A DNA stretch of 64,000 bases from Methylophilus sp. (lineage in GTDB: Bacteria > Pseudomonadota > Gammaproteobacteria > Burkholderiales > Methylophilaceae): NCBI GenBank assembly GCA_030696695.1, contig JAUYRP010000034.1, forward strand, positions 372,001-436,000, given 5' to 3'. Below, piece after piece: positions 8,346 through 19,284 of this stretch. Below the pieces are notes generated by a model. The model was not told where the DNA came from. It saw nothing but the letters and a program-made list of their open reading frames with translations, and ran no database searches. The first letter of the stretch is position 1. Each line of letters opens with the position of its first letter. Both the position numbers and the translations under genes were made by a program.

Positions 8346-11162
8346 TTAGCTAAGCATTGGCTTGAGGTATTTGCCGGTGTAGCTTTGTTTGTTTTCGGCC
8401 AACGTTTCTGGTGTGCCTACCCCCACCACCAAACCACCACCATCGCCCCCTTCTGGGCCCATATCAATAATCCAGTCAGCAGTTTTAATCACATCTAGAT
8501 TGTGTTCGATAATGACAATAGTATTGCCAGCATCACGCAGGCGGTGAATCACATCCAGCAAGAGTTGAATATCTGCAAAATGCAAACCAGTAGTCGGCTC
8601 ATCGAGAATATACAGCGTACGTCCCGTGTCGCGCTTGCTGAGTTCTAAAGCCAATTTAACACGCTGTGCCTCACCACCAGATAGCGTGGTCGCAGACTGG
8701 CCGAGCGTGATGTAGCCCAAGCCAACATCCAATAGTGTTTTGAGTTTGCGCTCGATAACAGGTTGTGCACTAAAGAAAGCGTGTGCTTGTTCCACCGTCA
8801 TCTCTAATACTTCACGGATATTTTTGCCCTTAAAGTTGATTTCCAGTGTTTCGCGGTTGTAACGTTGTCCTTTGCACACATCGCAAGGCACATAAACGTC
8901 TGGTAAAAAGTGCATCTCTACGCGAATTACGCCATCGCCTTGACAGGCTTCACAACGGCCGCCTTTTACATTGAAAGAATAGCGCCCTGGACCATAGCCA
9001 CGTGCACGGCTCTCTGGCACGGCAGCAAATAAATCGCGAATCGGTGTGAATAAGCCAGTATAGGTGGCGGGATTGGAGCGCGGTGTGCGGCCAATCGGGC
9101 TTTGGTCTACATCCACCACTTTATCAAAAAAAGCTAAGCCTTCAATGTCGCCAAAGGCTGCGGGCTCTGTGCTACTGCCATACAAATGTTGTGCCACAGA
9201 GCGGTAAAGTGTGTCATTAATTAGGGTCGATTTACCGCTTCCTGAGACACCCGTGACGCATGTGAGCAAGCCAACAGGGATTTCGATAGAAACGTCTTGT
9301 AAATTATTGCCAGTGGCGTGGGTCAGTTTAAGCAAACGTGCTGGGTCAGCTTTTGTGCGCGCTTTTTTATATTCAATTTGCTTTTTGCCGCTGAGATATT
9401 GACCAGTCAAGGAGTTTGGATTGGCTTGAATTTGTGCTGGCGTGCCCTCTGCCACGATTTGACCACCATGCTCGCCTGCGCCTGGGCCAATATCTACAAC
9501 GTAATCCGCCATTAAAATGGCGTCTTGATCATGCTCAACCACAATGACGCTATTGCCAATATCGCGCAGACGTTTCAGTGTGTCCAGCAGACGGTCGTTA
9601 TCGCGTTGATGTAAGCCAATAGAGGGTTCATCCAGCACGTACATCACGCCCGTTAATCCACTGCCGATTTGTGAGGCTAGGCGAATACGCTGCGCTTCGC
9701 CGCCTGAGAGTGTCTCGGCAGAACGTGAAAGTGATAAATACTCTAGCCCCACGTTGGTCAAAAATTTTAAGCGGTTCTCAATTTCTTTTACAATTTTGTC
9801 GGCAATCGCTAATTTAGCACCATGTAGCTCAATGGTTTCAAAGAAAGTAAGTGCTTGCTTAAGCGGCACCTCACAAATTTGGTGGATATTTTTATCGCCC
9901 ACTTTCACATGACGCGCTTCGCGTCTTAAACGAGTGCCAGCACAATCAGGGCAAGTGGTGGCGTTGATATATTTTGCTAGTTCATCACGTACCGCAGTGG
10001 AGTCACTCTCGCGATAACGGCGTTGCAGGTTGTGAATAATCCCCTCGAAGCTATGGGTTTTGCCAAAAAAAGTGCCACGTTCATTTAAATAACGGAATGT
10101 AATTTGTTCTTTACCTGAGCCGAACAGCAGTATCTGCTGAATGTGCTCGGGAAGTTCCTCAAAGGCCACTTCTAAATCAAAGTTGTAGTGCTGGCTTAAA
10201 CTTGCGAGCATTTGAAAATAGAATTGGTTGCGTTTATCCCAACCCTTAATCGCACCACTTGCCAATGATAAATGCGGAAAAGCGACGACACGTTTGGGGT
10301 CAAAAAAGGTCACATTGCCTAAACCATCACATTTGGGGCATGCCCCCATCGGATTATTAAAGCTGAACAATCGGGGCTCAAGTTCCGCGAGTGAGTAATC
10401 ACACACTGGGCAAGAAAACTTAGCAGAAAATAGATGTTCTTTTTCCGAATCCATTTCCAGTGCAATGGCTTTGCCATCGGCTAAACGCAAAGCGGTTTCT
10501 ATCGATTCAGCAATGCGCTGCTTCATATCGTCGCGTACTTTTAAGCGGTCCACCACGACATCTACATTATGTTTGGTGGTTTTAGCCAACTGTGGCAGCT
10601 CATCCATCTCATAGATTTTGCCGTCAATACGTAGGCGCACAAAGCCTTGTGATTTCAACTCGTCGAATAGGTCATGTTGCTCACCTTTGCGATTAGCCAC
10701 TACCGGCGCTAACACCATCAGCTTGGTGTCTTCTGGAAGCTTCAAAATGCTATCGACCATTTGCGACACTGTTTGCGCTTCTAATTTAATGCCATGGTCT
10801 GGACATTCTGGGTCACCTGCGCGTGCAAACAGCAATCTTAAATAATCATGAATTTCTGTGACCGTTCCCACTGTAGAGCGCGGGTTGTGTGAGGTGGATT
10901 TTTGCTCAATGGAAATGGCGGGCGATAAGCCCTCAATCAAGTCGACATCAGGTTTATCCATACGTGCCAAGAATTGACGCGCGTAAGCAGATAAACTTTC
11001 TACATAGCGACGCTGCCCTTCCGCGTATAAGGTATCAAACGCTAAACTGGATTTTCCAGAGCCAGACAAACCTGTAATCACCACTAGCTGATTACGCGGA
11101 ATATCCAATGAAACGTTTTTGAGATTGTGGGTGCGTGCACCGCGGATTTTAATAAATTCCAT
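8346..11162 (-). CDS. uvrA: Excinuclease ABC subunit A
   Basis: Damage-sensing ATPase of nucleotide excision repair; it forms UvrA2UvrB2 and scans DNA. At 938 residues it is essentially the E. coli length. Two ABC cassettes are visible, with Walker [15 protein letters not shown] and [14 protein letters not shown], and two LSGGEAQR signatures. Zinc-binding motifs include CPVC...CPKCDG and CEACQGDG...[10 protein letters not shown]. The gene is single on its strand, convergent with the HDOD pseudogene and divergent from the MFS gene. No LexA box was identified upstream by eye. Confidence 0.98.
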   Translation of the reverse strand: MEFIKIRGARTHNLKNVSLDIPRNQLVVITGLSGSGKSSLAFDTLYAEGQRRYVESLSAYARQFLARMDKPDVDLIEGLSPAISIEQKSTSHNPRSTVGTVTEIHDYLRLLFARAGDPECPDHGIKLEAQTVSQMVDSILKLPEDTKLMVLAPVVANRKGEQHDLFDELKSQGFVRLRIDGKIYEMDELPQLAKTTKHNVDVVVDRLKVRDDMKQRIAESIETALRLADGKAIALEMDSEKEHLFSAKFSCPVCDYSLAELEPRLFSFNNPMGACPKCDGLGNVTFFDPKRVVAFPHLSLASGAIKGWDKRNQFYFQMLASLSQHYNFDLEVAFEELPEHIQQILLFGSGKEQITFRYLNERGTFFGKTHSFEGIIHNLQRRYRESDSTAVRDELAKYINATTCPDCAGTRLRREARHVKVGDKNIHQICEVPLKQALTFFETIELHGAKLAIADKIVKEIENRLKFLTNVGLEYLSLSRSAETLSGGEAQRIRLASQIGSGLTGVMYVLDEPSIGLHQRDNDRLLDTLKRLRDIGNSVIVVEHDQDAILMADYVVDIGPGAGEHGGQIVAEGTPAQIQANPNSLTGQYLSGKKQIEYKKARTKADPARLLKLTHATGNNLQDVSIEIPVGLLTCVTGVSGSGKSTLINDTLYRSVAQHLYGSSTEPAAFGDIEGLAFFDKVVDVDQSPIGRTPRSNPATYTGLFTPIRDLFAAVPESRARGYGPGRYSFNVKGGRCEACQGDGVIRVEMHFLPDVYVPCDVCKGQRYNRETLEINFKGKNIREVLEMTVEQAHAFFSAQPVIERKLKTLLDVGLGYITLGQSATTLSGGEAQRVKLALELSKRDTGRTLYILDEPTTGLHFADIQLLLDVIHRLRDAGNTIVIIEHNLDVIKTADWIIDMGPEGGDGGGLVVGVGTPETLAENKQSYTGKYLKPMLS

Positions 11163-11229
11163 GATACTTTAACGAAAATTGGGGCAACCTGATAATATAC
11201 GCAATTATTCGAAAGACTTCCAAATAATA

Positions 11230-12624
11230 ATGCAGTTTTCAGAAAAAATGACGCGCACAGAATTACGCGCGACAGTCAGTTTGGCCTCCATTTACGGTTT
11301 GCGTATGCTGGGCATGTTTTTGATATTGCCTATTTTTGCGATTTACGCAGAAAAACTCGAGGGCGGAAGTAACCACACACTTATCGGTTTAGCGCTTGGT
11401 GCTTACGGTTTGATGCAAGTATTGTTGCAGCTACCATTTGGCATGGCTTCAGATCGCTTTGGACGCAAACGACTGATTTATCTGGGGCTGATTCTGTTTG
11501 CGGTGGGTAGTGTCATGGCGGCGCTATCGGATAGTATTTATGGCGTGATCATCGGCCGCGCTATTCAAGGCGCTGGCGCAATTTCTGCTGTAGTAACGGC
11601 GTTGGTCGCAGATTCTACGCGTGAGGAGCACCGCACCAAGGCCATGGCTATGATAGGCGCCACGATCGGCTTAACGTTTGCAGTATCTCTGGTGGCTGGT
11701 CCCATTCTTAATCAATGGATAGGGGTTTCTGGCATCTTTTGGATGACAGCGATTCTCTCAGTGATGGCTATTTTTGTGGTCAAATATGCCGTGCCAACCC
11801 CCTTATATACGGGCTTTCACTCAGATGCGCAAACAGCGCCCAATTTAATTAAAGATGTGCTAAGAGACACCCAACTATTGCGCTTAAACTTCGGTACATT
11901 TTGTTTGCACGGTGCGCAAATGGCGATGTTTATAGTGGTGCCGTTCGCATTAAAAGAAACCAGCGGTATGAGTGAGAACTTGCATTGGCAGGTATATTTA
12001 CCTGTGTTGATCGTTTCATTTTTGCTCATGATTCCCGCGATTATTTATGCAGAGAAAAAAGCCAAACTAAAGCCAGTGTTCATTGCTGCGGTAGGTTTAA
12101 TGTTGGCAGCACAATTGATTTTTGCCTACAACATCCATCATTTTTGGGGCATCGTGACATCACTGCTGGTGTATTTCGTCGCATTTAATATTTTAGAAGC
12201 TTCTCTGCCTTCATTGATATCAAAAATGGCGCCCGCTGCAGCCAAGGGTACAGCGATGGGTGTGCACAATACAGCGCAATCATTTGGCATGTTTTTGGGT
12301 GCAACCGTGGGTGGTTATTTGTCGCATCGGTTTGATTATGCAGCAGTATTTCTGTTTTGCGCGGTGTTGATGCTGATATGGTTTTTGTTAGCGTTTGGTA
12401 TGAAAACGCCCCTCAGCGTCAAGACAAAGATGTATCATATACAGGATTTTGATAGTGATGCAGCGAACGATTTGCAGCAGCAGGTAGCCGCCCTCACAGG
12501 CGTACACGAGGCAGTGGCCATCGCAAAAGAAAATATGTTGATTGTAAAATTAAACAATCAATTGCCTGCAACAACACAGGCATCGACAGAACACATGATA
12601 TTAAAACTGATAGGGAGTAAATAA
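11230..12624 (+). CDS. YajR-like MFS transporter with C-terminal soluble domain
   Basis: Twelve-helix major facilitator transporter with the A-like loop motif [16 protein letters not shown] between TM2 and TM3. About 60 residues follow the last helix and look like the small ferredoxin-like YAM domain of E. coli YajR (from about [20 protein letters not shown]). The substrate is unknown for this family. The frame is open back to 11179, but the ATG at 11230 places TM1 at the expected distance. Its stop overlaps the ssb start (TAATG), and pairing with ssb is frequent in betaproteobacteria. Confidence 0.88.
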   Translation: MQFSEKMTRTELRATVSLASIYGLRMLGMFLILPIFAIYAEKLEGGSNHTLIGLALGAYGLMQVLLQLPFGMASDRFGRKRLIYLGLILFAVGSVMAALSDSIYGVIIGRAIQGAGAISAVVTALVADSTREEHRTKAMAMIGATIGLTFAVSLVAGPILNQWIGVSGIFWMTAILSVMAIFVVKYAVPTPLYTGFHSDAQTAPNLIKDVLRDTQLLRLNFGTFCLHGAQMAMFIVVPFALKETSGMSENLHWQVYLPVLIVSFLLMIPAIIYAEKKAKLKPVFIAAVGLMLAAQLIFAYNIHHFWGIVTSLLVYFVAFNILEASLPSLISKMAPAAAKGTAMGVHNTAQSFGMFLGATVGGYLSHRFDYAAVFLFCAVLMLIWFLLAFGMKTPLSVKTKMYHIQDFDSDAANDLQQQVAALTGVHEAVAIAKENMLIVKLNNQLPATTQASTEHMILKLIGSK

Positions 12625-13118
12625 TGGCATCAGTCAATAAGGTAATTTTGGTAGGCAACTTAGGGCGTGACCCAGAAGTGCGCTACATGCCAAATGGTGA
12701 GGCGGTAGCCAATTTTAGTATTGCGACTACGGATAACTGGAAAGATAAATCCGGTGTTAAACAAGAAAAAACCGAATGGCACAACATTGTGATGTATCGA
12801 CGTTTGGCAGAAATTGCCGGCGAATATCTCAAAAAAGGTCGCCCAGTCTATGTAGAAGGCCGCTTGCAAACCCGCAAATGGGAAAAAGACGGCGTGACAC
12901 GTTACACCACCGAAATTGTCGCAGACCAAATGCAAATGCTAGGCAGTGGACGTGACGGCGGCAGTGCAAGCTATGATGGCGATATGGGGCAGTCAGCAGG
13001 GCCAGATGATTACAACCAAGCGCCGCCAAGAGCAAGCGCCCCAGCCCAACAAGCGCCAGCAGCAAAACCAGCAGGTGGTAGTAATTTTGATGATTTTGAT
13101 GACGATATTCCGTTTTAG
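12624..13118 (+). CDS. ssb: Single-stranded DNA-binding protein
   Basis: Tetrameric SSB that coats ssDNA and recruits replication and repair proteins. The N-terminal OB fold (about 1-110) starts [21 protein letters not shown] and includes [21 protein letters not shown] Gly/Pro/Ala/Gln-rich linker leads to the acidic tip DFDDDIPF used for protein contacts. 164 residues is normal. It overlaps the preceding transporter gene by one base and is followed by a terminator. Confidence 0.98.
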   Translation: MASVNKVILVGNLGRDPEVRYMPNGEAVANFSIATTDNWKDKSGVKQEKTEWHNIVMYRRLAEIAGEYLKKGRPVYVEGRLQTRKWEKDGVTRYTTEIVADQMQMLGSGRDGGSASYDGDMGQSAGPDDYNQAPPRASAPAQQAPAAKPAGGSNFDDFDDDIPF

Positions 13119-13141
13119 GGATTAACGCTCTGGATCTAAAG

Positions 13142-13177
13142 AAAAGCCCCATTCAATCATAGCGTTGATGGGGTTTT
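13142..13177 (+). terminator. Terminator after ssb
   Basis: Stem AGCCCCATTCAA / TTGATGGGG with one bulged base, followed by TTTTTTG. It lies about 25 bp after the ssb stop and before the alpha-2-macroglobulin gene. Confidence 0.8.
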
Positions 13178-13305
13178 TTGTTATTAAGTGTACGCATGTT
13201 GGCGTTATGGGCGTATCCACCATGATATTGTCAATTGCTTTACCTATAAGTCCGTGAACATTGCGACAGCATATCTGTAACACAAGAATAATTGAGGGAC
13301 ATGTC

Positions 13306-16300
13306 ATGAAACGCCTGAAAAATGCATTGCCAAGAGGTTTAATAATAGGTGGCTTATTGCTGGGTGGTTTGATGTTGACGTTGCTACCACATGGTGTCGT
13401 AATCGGGCAGGAAGCCACAGCGCACATGGTCAAGGTTGAATCATTTAGTCCTCTAGGAGAGGTCAAGCAGGTACGCCAAGTTCAAGCAAGGTTCTCTGCA
13501 CCAATGGTGGCATTTGGTGATCCGCGTCTTGAATCTCCGTTTGATGTGCAATGCGAGGCCAAGGGGCAAGGACGTTGGGCGGACGCAAACCATTGGATTT
13601 ATGACTTTGAAGCAGATTTACCTGCAGGTCATAAGTGTAGCTTTACCTTAAAACGCGGCCTGAAGAGTCTGGCTGACGGATTGGTGAATCAGGCCAGTTT
13701 TACATTTACAACAGGGGGTCCTGCCATTATGACCTCTCAGCCTGCGGAGGGCAGTGAGTATATCGATGAAGCGCAAGTATTTCTGTTAGGGTTGGATGCG
13801 CCTGCTAACCTCGCTTCAATCAAAGCACATGCCAGCTGCAGTATTGAAGGATTGGGTGAGCGTATTCCACTTAAATTGATTGAGGGCGCTCAACGTGAAA
13901 AGATTCTTGCAGAGCAATCGGGTCAGGCGCACCACTTTTTTGAGGTGCTGACTAAGCGAGGTCAGCAGGGTCTGTTGTCCGTCAAAGATAAGCGACTACA
14001 ACAGACCACCATCATCGTTGCGCAATGTGATCGTAAATTTCCGGCGGGTAGCAAAGTAAGTTTGCATTGGGGTAAGGGGATATCAACAGTTAACGGCATT
14101 GCGACATCTGAAGCGCAGACTTTGGGTTTTTATGTGCGAGAAGCCTTTTCAGTAAAATCTAGCTGTACACGTATGAATCCCAAGGCAGGTTGTGTACCCG
14201 TGCTACCTATTTCGCTGCAATTTACGGCACCTATCGCCCGTGATGCCGCTGAGAAAATCCGCATACGCACGGCAGATGGCAAACAGATATCCCCAACTTT
14301 TCCGGAAGAAGACCGCTCACCAACGGTAGATACAGTTTCATTCTCTGGCCCTTTTCCATCACAAACGGAACTAGTGATTACTTTGCCGAAAACGCTGGTA
14401 GATGACAGCGGGCGTAATCTACTCAATGCGTCATCATTTCCACTTAAGTTACAGATTGATGAAGACCCGCCGCTCATTAAGTTTCCTTCTCGTTTTGGGA
14501 TATTGGAACGCCATACCCAGCCGATGTTACCAGTGAGTGTGCGTAATGTTGAGGCCACGCTCAAAGGTGTGCAGGCGCAATTAAGCACACAGCCGAATCA
14601 GCCCAATGTGGCTGCAGCGAGCAAAGGTGTGCTCGCAAGGTTAGAGGCGAATGATGACAAACAGCTGGCGCATTGGATTCAACGTGCAACCAGAGGGCCA
14701 TACGATAACAAACAAGACTTGCAAGCGTTTCAACGCCAGCACAACCGTTACCCACGCGAAGGAGAAATGCCGCTACTGATGGGCAATGCCAGCGATGCCA
14801 GTGACTTTCAAGCGACCCCGCTTCATTTGCCGGCTGCCACTGGCAAAAAACCACTTGAACTGATTGGGATTCCTCTGCCCAAGCCTGGGTTTTATGTGGT
14901 TGAGTTTGCCAGTGATCGCTTGGGATCTAAGTTACATGATGAACACAAGCCTTACTACGTCTCATCCAGCGCTTTGGTCACGAATATGGCCGTACATTTC
15001 AAAAAAGGACGTGAGTCCTCACTTGTATGGGTCACAAGGCTAGATAACGCACAAGCGGTTAGCCAAGCGGCTGTGCGCGTATCTACTTGTGATGGGCGCA
15101 TATTGTGGGAAGGTGAAACCGATGCGGATGGTATTGCCCAGATTAACGAAGAATTGACGGACGGCTATTTTGACCACTGTTACGGCATGCTGGTCACAGC
15201 ACGCAAACAGGACGATCTATCGTTTGTGCTTTCCTCATGGAATGACGGGATTAGTCCGTGGCAATTTAACTTGGGTGGAGGCTCCGAGGCCAGCCCCACC
15301 ATCACACACACCGTGTTTGATCGTCCGCTATTTCGGGCAGGTGAGCAAGTGTCGATGAAGCATTTTGTACGTGTTAGAACGGGAGATGGTTTTAACCTAG
15401 CCAGCAATTTGCCAGCCAAGGCGACAATTGCGCATGAAGGCAGTGGTCAAACCTTTGATATTCCCATTCAATGGTCAGCCAGTGCGGGTGTGTCGACTTG
15501 GGCAATTCCCAAAGAGGCCAAGCTTGGCACCTATTCAGTCAGTTTTATCACAGGTCATGGTGTTATGCGCTCGGGTACTTTTAGAGTAGAGCAATACCGC
15601 GTGCCCCTGATGAAGGCCATCTTAAAGCCGCCTGCGCAGCCCTTGGTGAACGGTGAACATATTGAAATTGATGCTCAGCTTAATTTGCTTGCAGGCGGAG
15701 CAGCCGCTGGTGCACCAGTGAAGTTTCGTAGTCGCTTGGTGCGTTATCCATTGCAATTTCCGTTGTATGACGATTTTTACTTTGGCGGCAGCGTACCCAA
15801 AGAAGGCATTGAGACCGTGGAGCCTTACGCCTACGACCCTGAAGACGGCATGGCACAGACGCTTGAGGATGGTCAAACAGAATATCGGGACAAAGCTTCA
15901 GGCTATGCTGCACGTACGGTCAATATGATATTAGATGCAGATGGCGGTGCAAGAGTGCGTTTTGATCAGTTGCCTAAAGTGCAAGAGTCACGTGCGCTGG
16001 AAGTGGAGATGGAGTATGCCGACCCCAACGGGCAGATACTGACTGCAGCCACCCGTGCATTGGTCCTGCCCTCTGCCACTGCGCTCGGTATGAAAATAGA
16101 TGGCTACTTTGCTACCAAAGAGCGCATGGCGTTCAAGGTAATTGCGCTAGATGCGACAGGTCATGTGCTTAAAGGGCGCAAAGTGGTCGTTGATGCCTAC
16201 GCAAGAAAAACCTATGCGTACCGCAAGCGCTTGTTAGGCGGATTCTATGCCTACGAGCAAACCGCTGAGGTTAAACGCCTGGGTTCGGTATGCACTGGCA

Positions 16301-19284
16301 ATACCGATGCACAAGGCATCGTTATCTGTAATGGCGCTGCCCCCGAGGCTGGTGAGCTCATCCTTGTTGCAAGGGCAAAAGATGATCAAGGCAACCCCGC
16401 CATTGCAAGCCAAACTCTTTATGTGGCTGGTGAGGATAGTTGGTTCAGTGCTTCGCAAAGCGATCGCATCGATGTGCTTGCCGATAAACGCAGTTATGCG
16501 CCAGGAGACAAAGCGCGTTTTGAGGTGCGTATGCCGTTCCGCGAGGCGACAGCGCTGGTCACAGTAGAACGTGAAGGCATACTTAAATCCATGGTATTGC
16601 CTATCACAGCTAAGTCGCCTTTTATCGACCTGCCGATTGCCGAAAGTTATGGGCCAAATGCCTATGTCTCAGTGATGGTGGTACGTGGGCGTATTCATCC
16701 AGAGGTGCCTGGTGCATTTTCATGGCTTAAACGCATGATGTATCGGGTTGGTATGTTGTTAGGCATTGTTGAGTCCATGCCACGTGAGATTGACACCCGG
16801 CCGACAGCATTGGTCGATCTGACCAAACCTGCCTTTAAACTTGGCATCACACCTATACGGGTGGGCTGGCAGGGTTATGAGTTAAAGGTAAAAGTGGAAC
16901 CCGCGCGTGATGTTTACAAAGTGCGCGACAAGGCGTTAGTAAAAGTTACGGTGACGGATGCGGCAGGCAAGCCCGCCTCCCATGCTGAAATCGCATTGGC
17001 CGCTGTAGATGAAGGCTTGTTGCAATTATCATCACCCACCTCGTGGAACTTGCTAGAAGCCATGATGGAGCGGCGGCCGATAGAAGTGCATACCTCAACA
17101 GCGCAATCACAAGTGATAGGTAAACGCCATTTTGGTAAAAAAGCAGTGGCCCCTGGCGGTGGTGGTGGTCAAGGCGCAAATGCGCGCGAGCTATTTGACA
17201 CGCTGTTACTGTGGAAACCCAGCATTCAGCTTGATGAAAAAGGTCAAGCAAGCGTAGAAATACCATTGAATGATTCCCTCACCTCATTCCGTATAGCTGC
17301 GATTGCCCATGCTGGCGCTACACGTTTTGGTACGGCCACTGCGATGATTCGTAGCACACAAGAAGTCATGCTGTTTTCTGGCTTGCCACCTTTTGTGCGC
17401 GAAGGAGACCAATTCTCTGCCATGGTCACATTGCGTAATGGCGGCACGCGGCCACTCACGCTGGATGTCACTGCACGTTATCAATTGGGCAAAGACGCGC
17501 ACACTGTAGGCACTCAGCGTATCAGCATGCAAGCAGGACAAGGCAGCACGGTCACTTTCCCGACCACGGTGCCCTATGATGTAAAACAACTTGATTGGCA
17601 GATCAGTGCACAAGAAGTTAATCCGCCTAGCAATGTAAAGCAGCCAGCGCATGATGCATTGAAATTGACGCAGCAAGTTGGCGCGGCTTATCCCGTGCGT
17701 GTGTATCAACAAACCATGGAGCAGTTGGTGCCAGGCAAGCCTTGGATATTCCCTGTGCAAAGACCGAATGGCGCTATTGCAGACCGTGGCGGTGTGGATA
17801 TCCGCATGGCAAGTTCGCTCGGGGGTGATATGAACGCTATACGAGAATGGATGACACGTTATCCTTACACGTGTATTGAGCAGCGTGCCTCTGTTGCGGT
17901 AGCCGTTGAGGATGAACAACGTTGGCAGCAAGTCATGAATAGTCTTCCCCTTCATCTGGATGGTGATGGGCTGGTCAAATACTTTCCAGTGGATTGGTTA
18001 CGAGGTGACGATACGCTCACCGCTTACTTGTTGAGTATCGCGGACGAGGCGGACTATGAAATCCCAGAAGCATCGCGCGAGCGCATGCTGAAAGGGTTGG
18101 AGGATTTCGTCACAGGCCGTATACAGCGTTACGGTAGGGTGCAAACAGCGGATGTGGTCATGCGTAAACTGACTGCAATCGATGCATTGTCACGTTACGC
18201 GCGGGCAACGCCCAGCATGTTAGAGCCGCTACAAATCACACCCAACCTCTGGCCAAGTTCAGGGGTGATTGATTGGGTCTCGATATTGACGCGTATGCAA
18301 GAGATTCCTCAGCGAGAGGAACAGCGCACTCAAGCCTTGCAAATTTTGCGCTCACGCATGTCTTTTTCGGGCACGACCATGCGCTTTTCTACCGAAAAGC
18401 AGGATTACCTATGGTGGTTGATGGTATCGCCCGACCTCAATGCAGTGAGAGCATTACGGTTGCTCACGGATGATCCAAGCTTTTCAGCTGCTGATGCTGG
18501 GCGCTTGGCACGTGGTGCATTAGCGCGTCAAGCAGAAGGCCACTGGCAAACCACACTGGCCAATGCTTGGGGTGTGGTTGCGCTGCGCCACTTTCAACAA
18601 CGCTATGAAAAAGAGCCGGTGAGTGGGTCCATGACGGTCGCCCTAGATAAGCTACAGAAGTCGCTGTCATGGGCGAACGTAAAGGCTAACCAAAGTGGCG
18701 ACCCTACCCTAGGCACGCCGTTAGGTGCTGGCTTGCATGCACATTTTTCTTGGCCAACAGCTGCTGCGCCACTTGCATTGCAGCATGAGGGTGGCGGAAA
18801 ACCATGGGCATTTGTCACCTCCAGCGCCGCATTGCCGCTCAAAAAACCATTGTTTGCGGGATACAGTATTCAAAGAACCGTAACACCCGTCGAGCAAAAA
18901 GTAGCAGGGGTTTGGCAGCGTGGGGATACCTACCGAGTAACATTGGAAATTGATGCACAAGCAGATATGACGTGGGTGGTCATCCATGATCCAGCACCTG
19001 CTGGCGCCTCGGTACTTGGCAGTGGTCTGGGTGGCGATTCTGCGCAACTGGTTGCAGGTGAAAAACAAACGGGCTGGCAACGGCCCGCATTTGAAGAGCG
19101 CGCGTTTGATGGTTACCGTGCTTATTACGCCTATGTGCCAAAAGGTAAATTTAATGTGGAATATACCGTACGCCTGAACAACCCCGGCCTGTTTGAAATG
19201 CCAGCAACGCGCGTTGAGGCCATGTATGCGCCTGAAATTTTTGGTGAATTGCCAGTCGCGAAAATGGATATTAAAGCCCAGTGA
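13306..19284 (+). CDS. Bacterial alpha-2-macroglobulin (thioester protease trap)
   Basis: 1992-residue periplasmic protein of the YfhM/ECAM type, thought to trap attacking proteases through a reactive thioester. The thioester motif CIEQ is present at residues 1523-1526 (preceded by RYPYT), so it should be chemically competent. MG-type beta domains fill the N-terminal two thirds. The start at ATG 13306 has a GAGGG at good spacing; the N-terminus (RGLIIGGLLLGGLMLTLLP) is hydrophobic but has no lipobox Cys, so anchoring is probably by an uncleaved helix rather than by lipid as in E. coli. It overlaps pbpC by 4 bp. Confidence 0.93.
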   Translation: MKRLKNALPRGLIIGGLLLGGLMLTLLPHGVVIGQEATAHMVKVESFSPLGEVKQVRQVQARFSAPMVAFGDPRLESPFDVQCEAKGQGRWADANHWIYDFEADLPAGHKCSFTLKRGLKSLADGLVNQASFTFTTGGPAIMTSQPAEGSEYIDEAQVFLLGLDAPANLASIKAHASCSIEGLGERIPLKLIEGAQREKILAEQSGQAHHFFEVLTKRGQQGLLSVKDKRLQQTTIIVAQCDRKFPAGSKVSLHWGKGISTVNGIATSEAQTLGFYVREAFSVKSSCTRMNPKAGCVPVLPISLQFTAPIARDAAEKIRIRTADGKQISPTFPEEDRSPTVDTVSFSGPFPSQTELVITLPKTLVDDSGRNLLNASSFPLKLQIDEDPPLIKFPSRFGILERHTQPMLPVSVRNVEATLKGVQAQLSTQPNQPNVAAASKGVLARLEANDDKQLAHWIQRATRGPYDNKQDLQAFQRQHNRYPREGEMPLLMGNASDASDFQATPLHLPAATGKKPLELIGIPLPKPGFYVVEFASDRLGSKLHDEHKPYYVSSSALVTNMAVHFKKGRESSLVWVTRLDNAQAVSQAAVRVSTCDGRILWEGETDADGIAQINEELTDGYFDHCYGMLVTARKQDDLSFVLSSWNDGISPWQFNLGGGSEASPTITHTVFDRPLFRAGEQVSMKHFVRVRTGDGFNLASNLPAKATIAHEGSGQTFDIPIQWSASAGVSTWAIPKEAKLGTYSVSFITGHGVMRSGTFRVEQYRVPLMKAILKPPAQPLVNGEHIEIDAQLNLLAGGAAAGAPVKFRSRLVRYPLQFPLYDDFYFGGSVPKEGIETVEPYAYDPEDGMAQTLEDGQTEYRDKASGYAARTVNMILDADGGARVRFDQLPKVQESRALEVEMEYADPNGQILTAATRALVLPSATALGMKIDGYFATKERMAFKVIALDATGHVLKGRKVVVDAYARKTYAYRKRLLGGFYAYEQTAEVKRLGSVCTGNTDAQGIVICNGAAPEAGELILVARAKDDQGNPAIASQTLYVAGEDSWFSASQSDRIDVLADKRSYAPGDKARFEVRMPFREATALVTVEREGILKSMVLPITAKSPFIDLPIAESYGPNAYVSVMVVRGRIHPEVPGAFSWLKRMMYRVGMLLGIVESMPREIDTRPTALVDLTKPAFKLGITPIRVGWQGYELKVKVEPARDVYKVRDKALVKVTVTDAAGKPASHAEIALAAVDEGLLQLSSPTSWNLLEAMMERRPIEVHTSTAQSQVIGKRHFGKKAVAPGGGGGQGANARELFDTLLLWKPSIQLDEKGQASVEIPLNDSLTSFRIAAIAHAGATRFGTATAMIRSTQEVMLFSGLPPFVREGDQFSAMVTLRNGGTRPLTLDVTARYQLGKDAHTVGTQRISMQAGQGSTVTFPTTVPYDVKQLDWQISAQEVNPPSNVKQPAHDALKLTQQVGAAYPVRVYQQTMEQLVPGKPWIFPVQRPNGAIADRGGVDIRMASSLGGDMNAIREWMTRYPYTCIEQRASVAVAVEDEQRWQQVMNSLPLHLDGDGLVKYFPVDWLRGDDTLTAYLLSIADEADYEIPEASRERMLKGLEDFVTGRIQRYGRVQTADVVMRKLTAIDALSRYARATPSMLEPLQITPNLWPSSGVIDWVSILTRMQEIPQREEQRTQALQILRSRMSFSGTTMRFSTEKQDYLWWLMVSPDLNAVRALRLLTDDPSFSAADAGRLARGALARQAEGHWQTTLANAWGVVALRHFQQRYEKEPVSGSMTVALDKLQKSLSWANVKANQSGDPTLGTPLGAGLHAHFSWPTAAAPLALQHEGGGKPWAFVTSSAALPLKKPLFAGYSIQRTVTPVEQKVAGVWQRGDTYRVTLEIDAQADMTWVVIHDPAPAGASVLGSGLGGDSAQLVAGEKQTGWQRPAFEERAFDGYRAYYAYVPKGKFNVEYTVRLNNPGLFEMPATRVEAMYAPEIFGELPVAKMDIKAQ

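Noticed and set aside
17284-17955. 223-codon open frame antisense to the alpha-2-macroglobulin gene
   Set aside because: It is a shadow of a coding strand with strong family similarity; the antisense translation shows no motifs or ribosome binding site.
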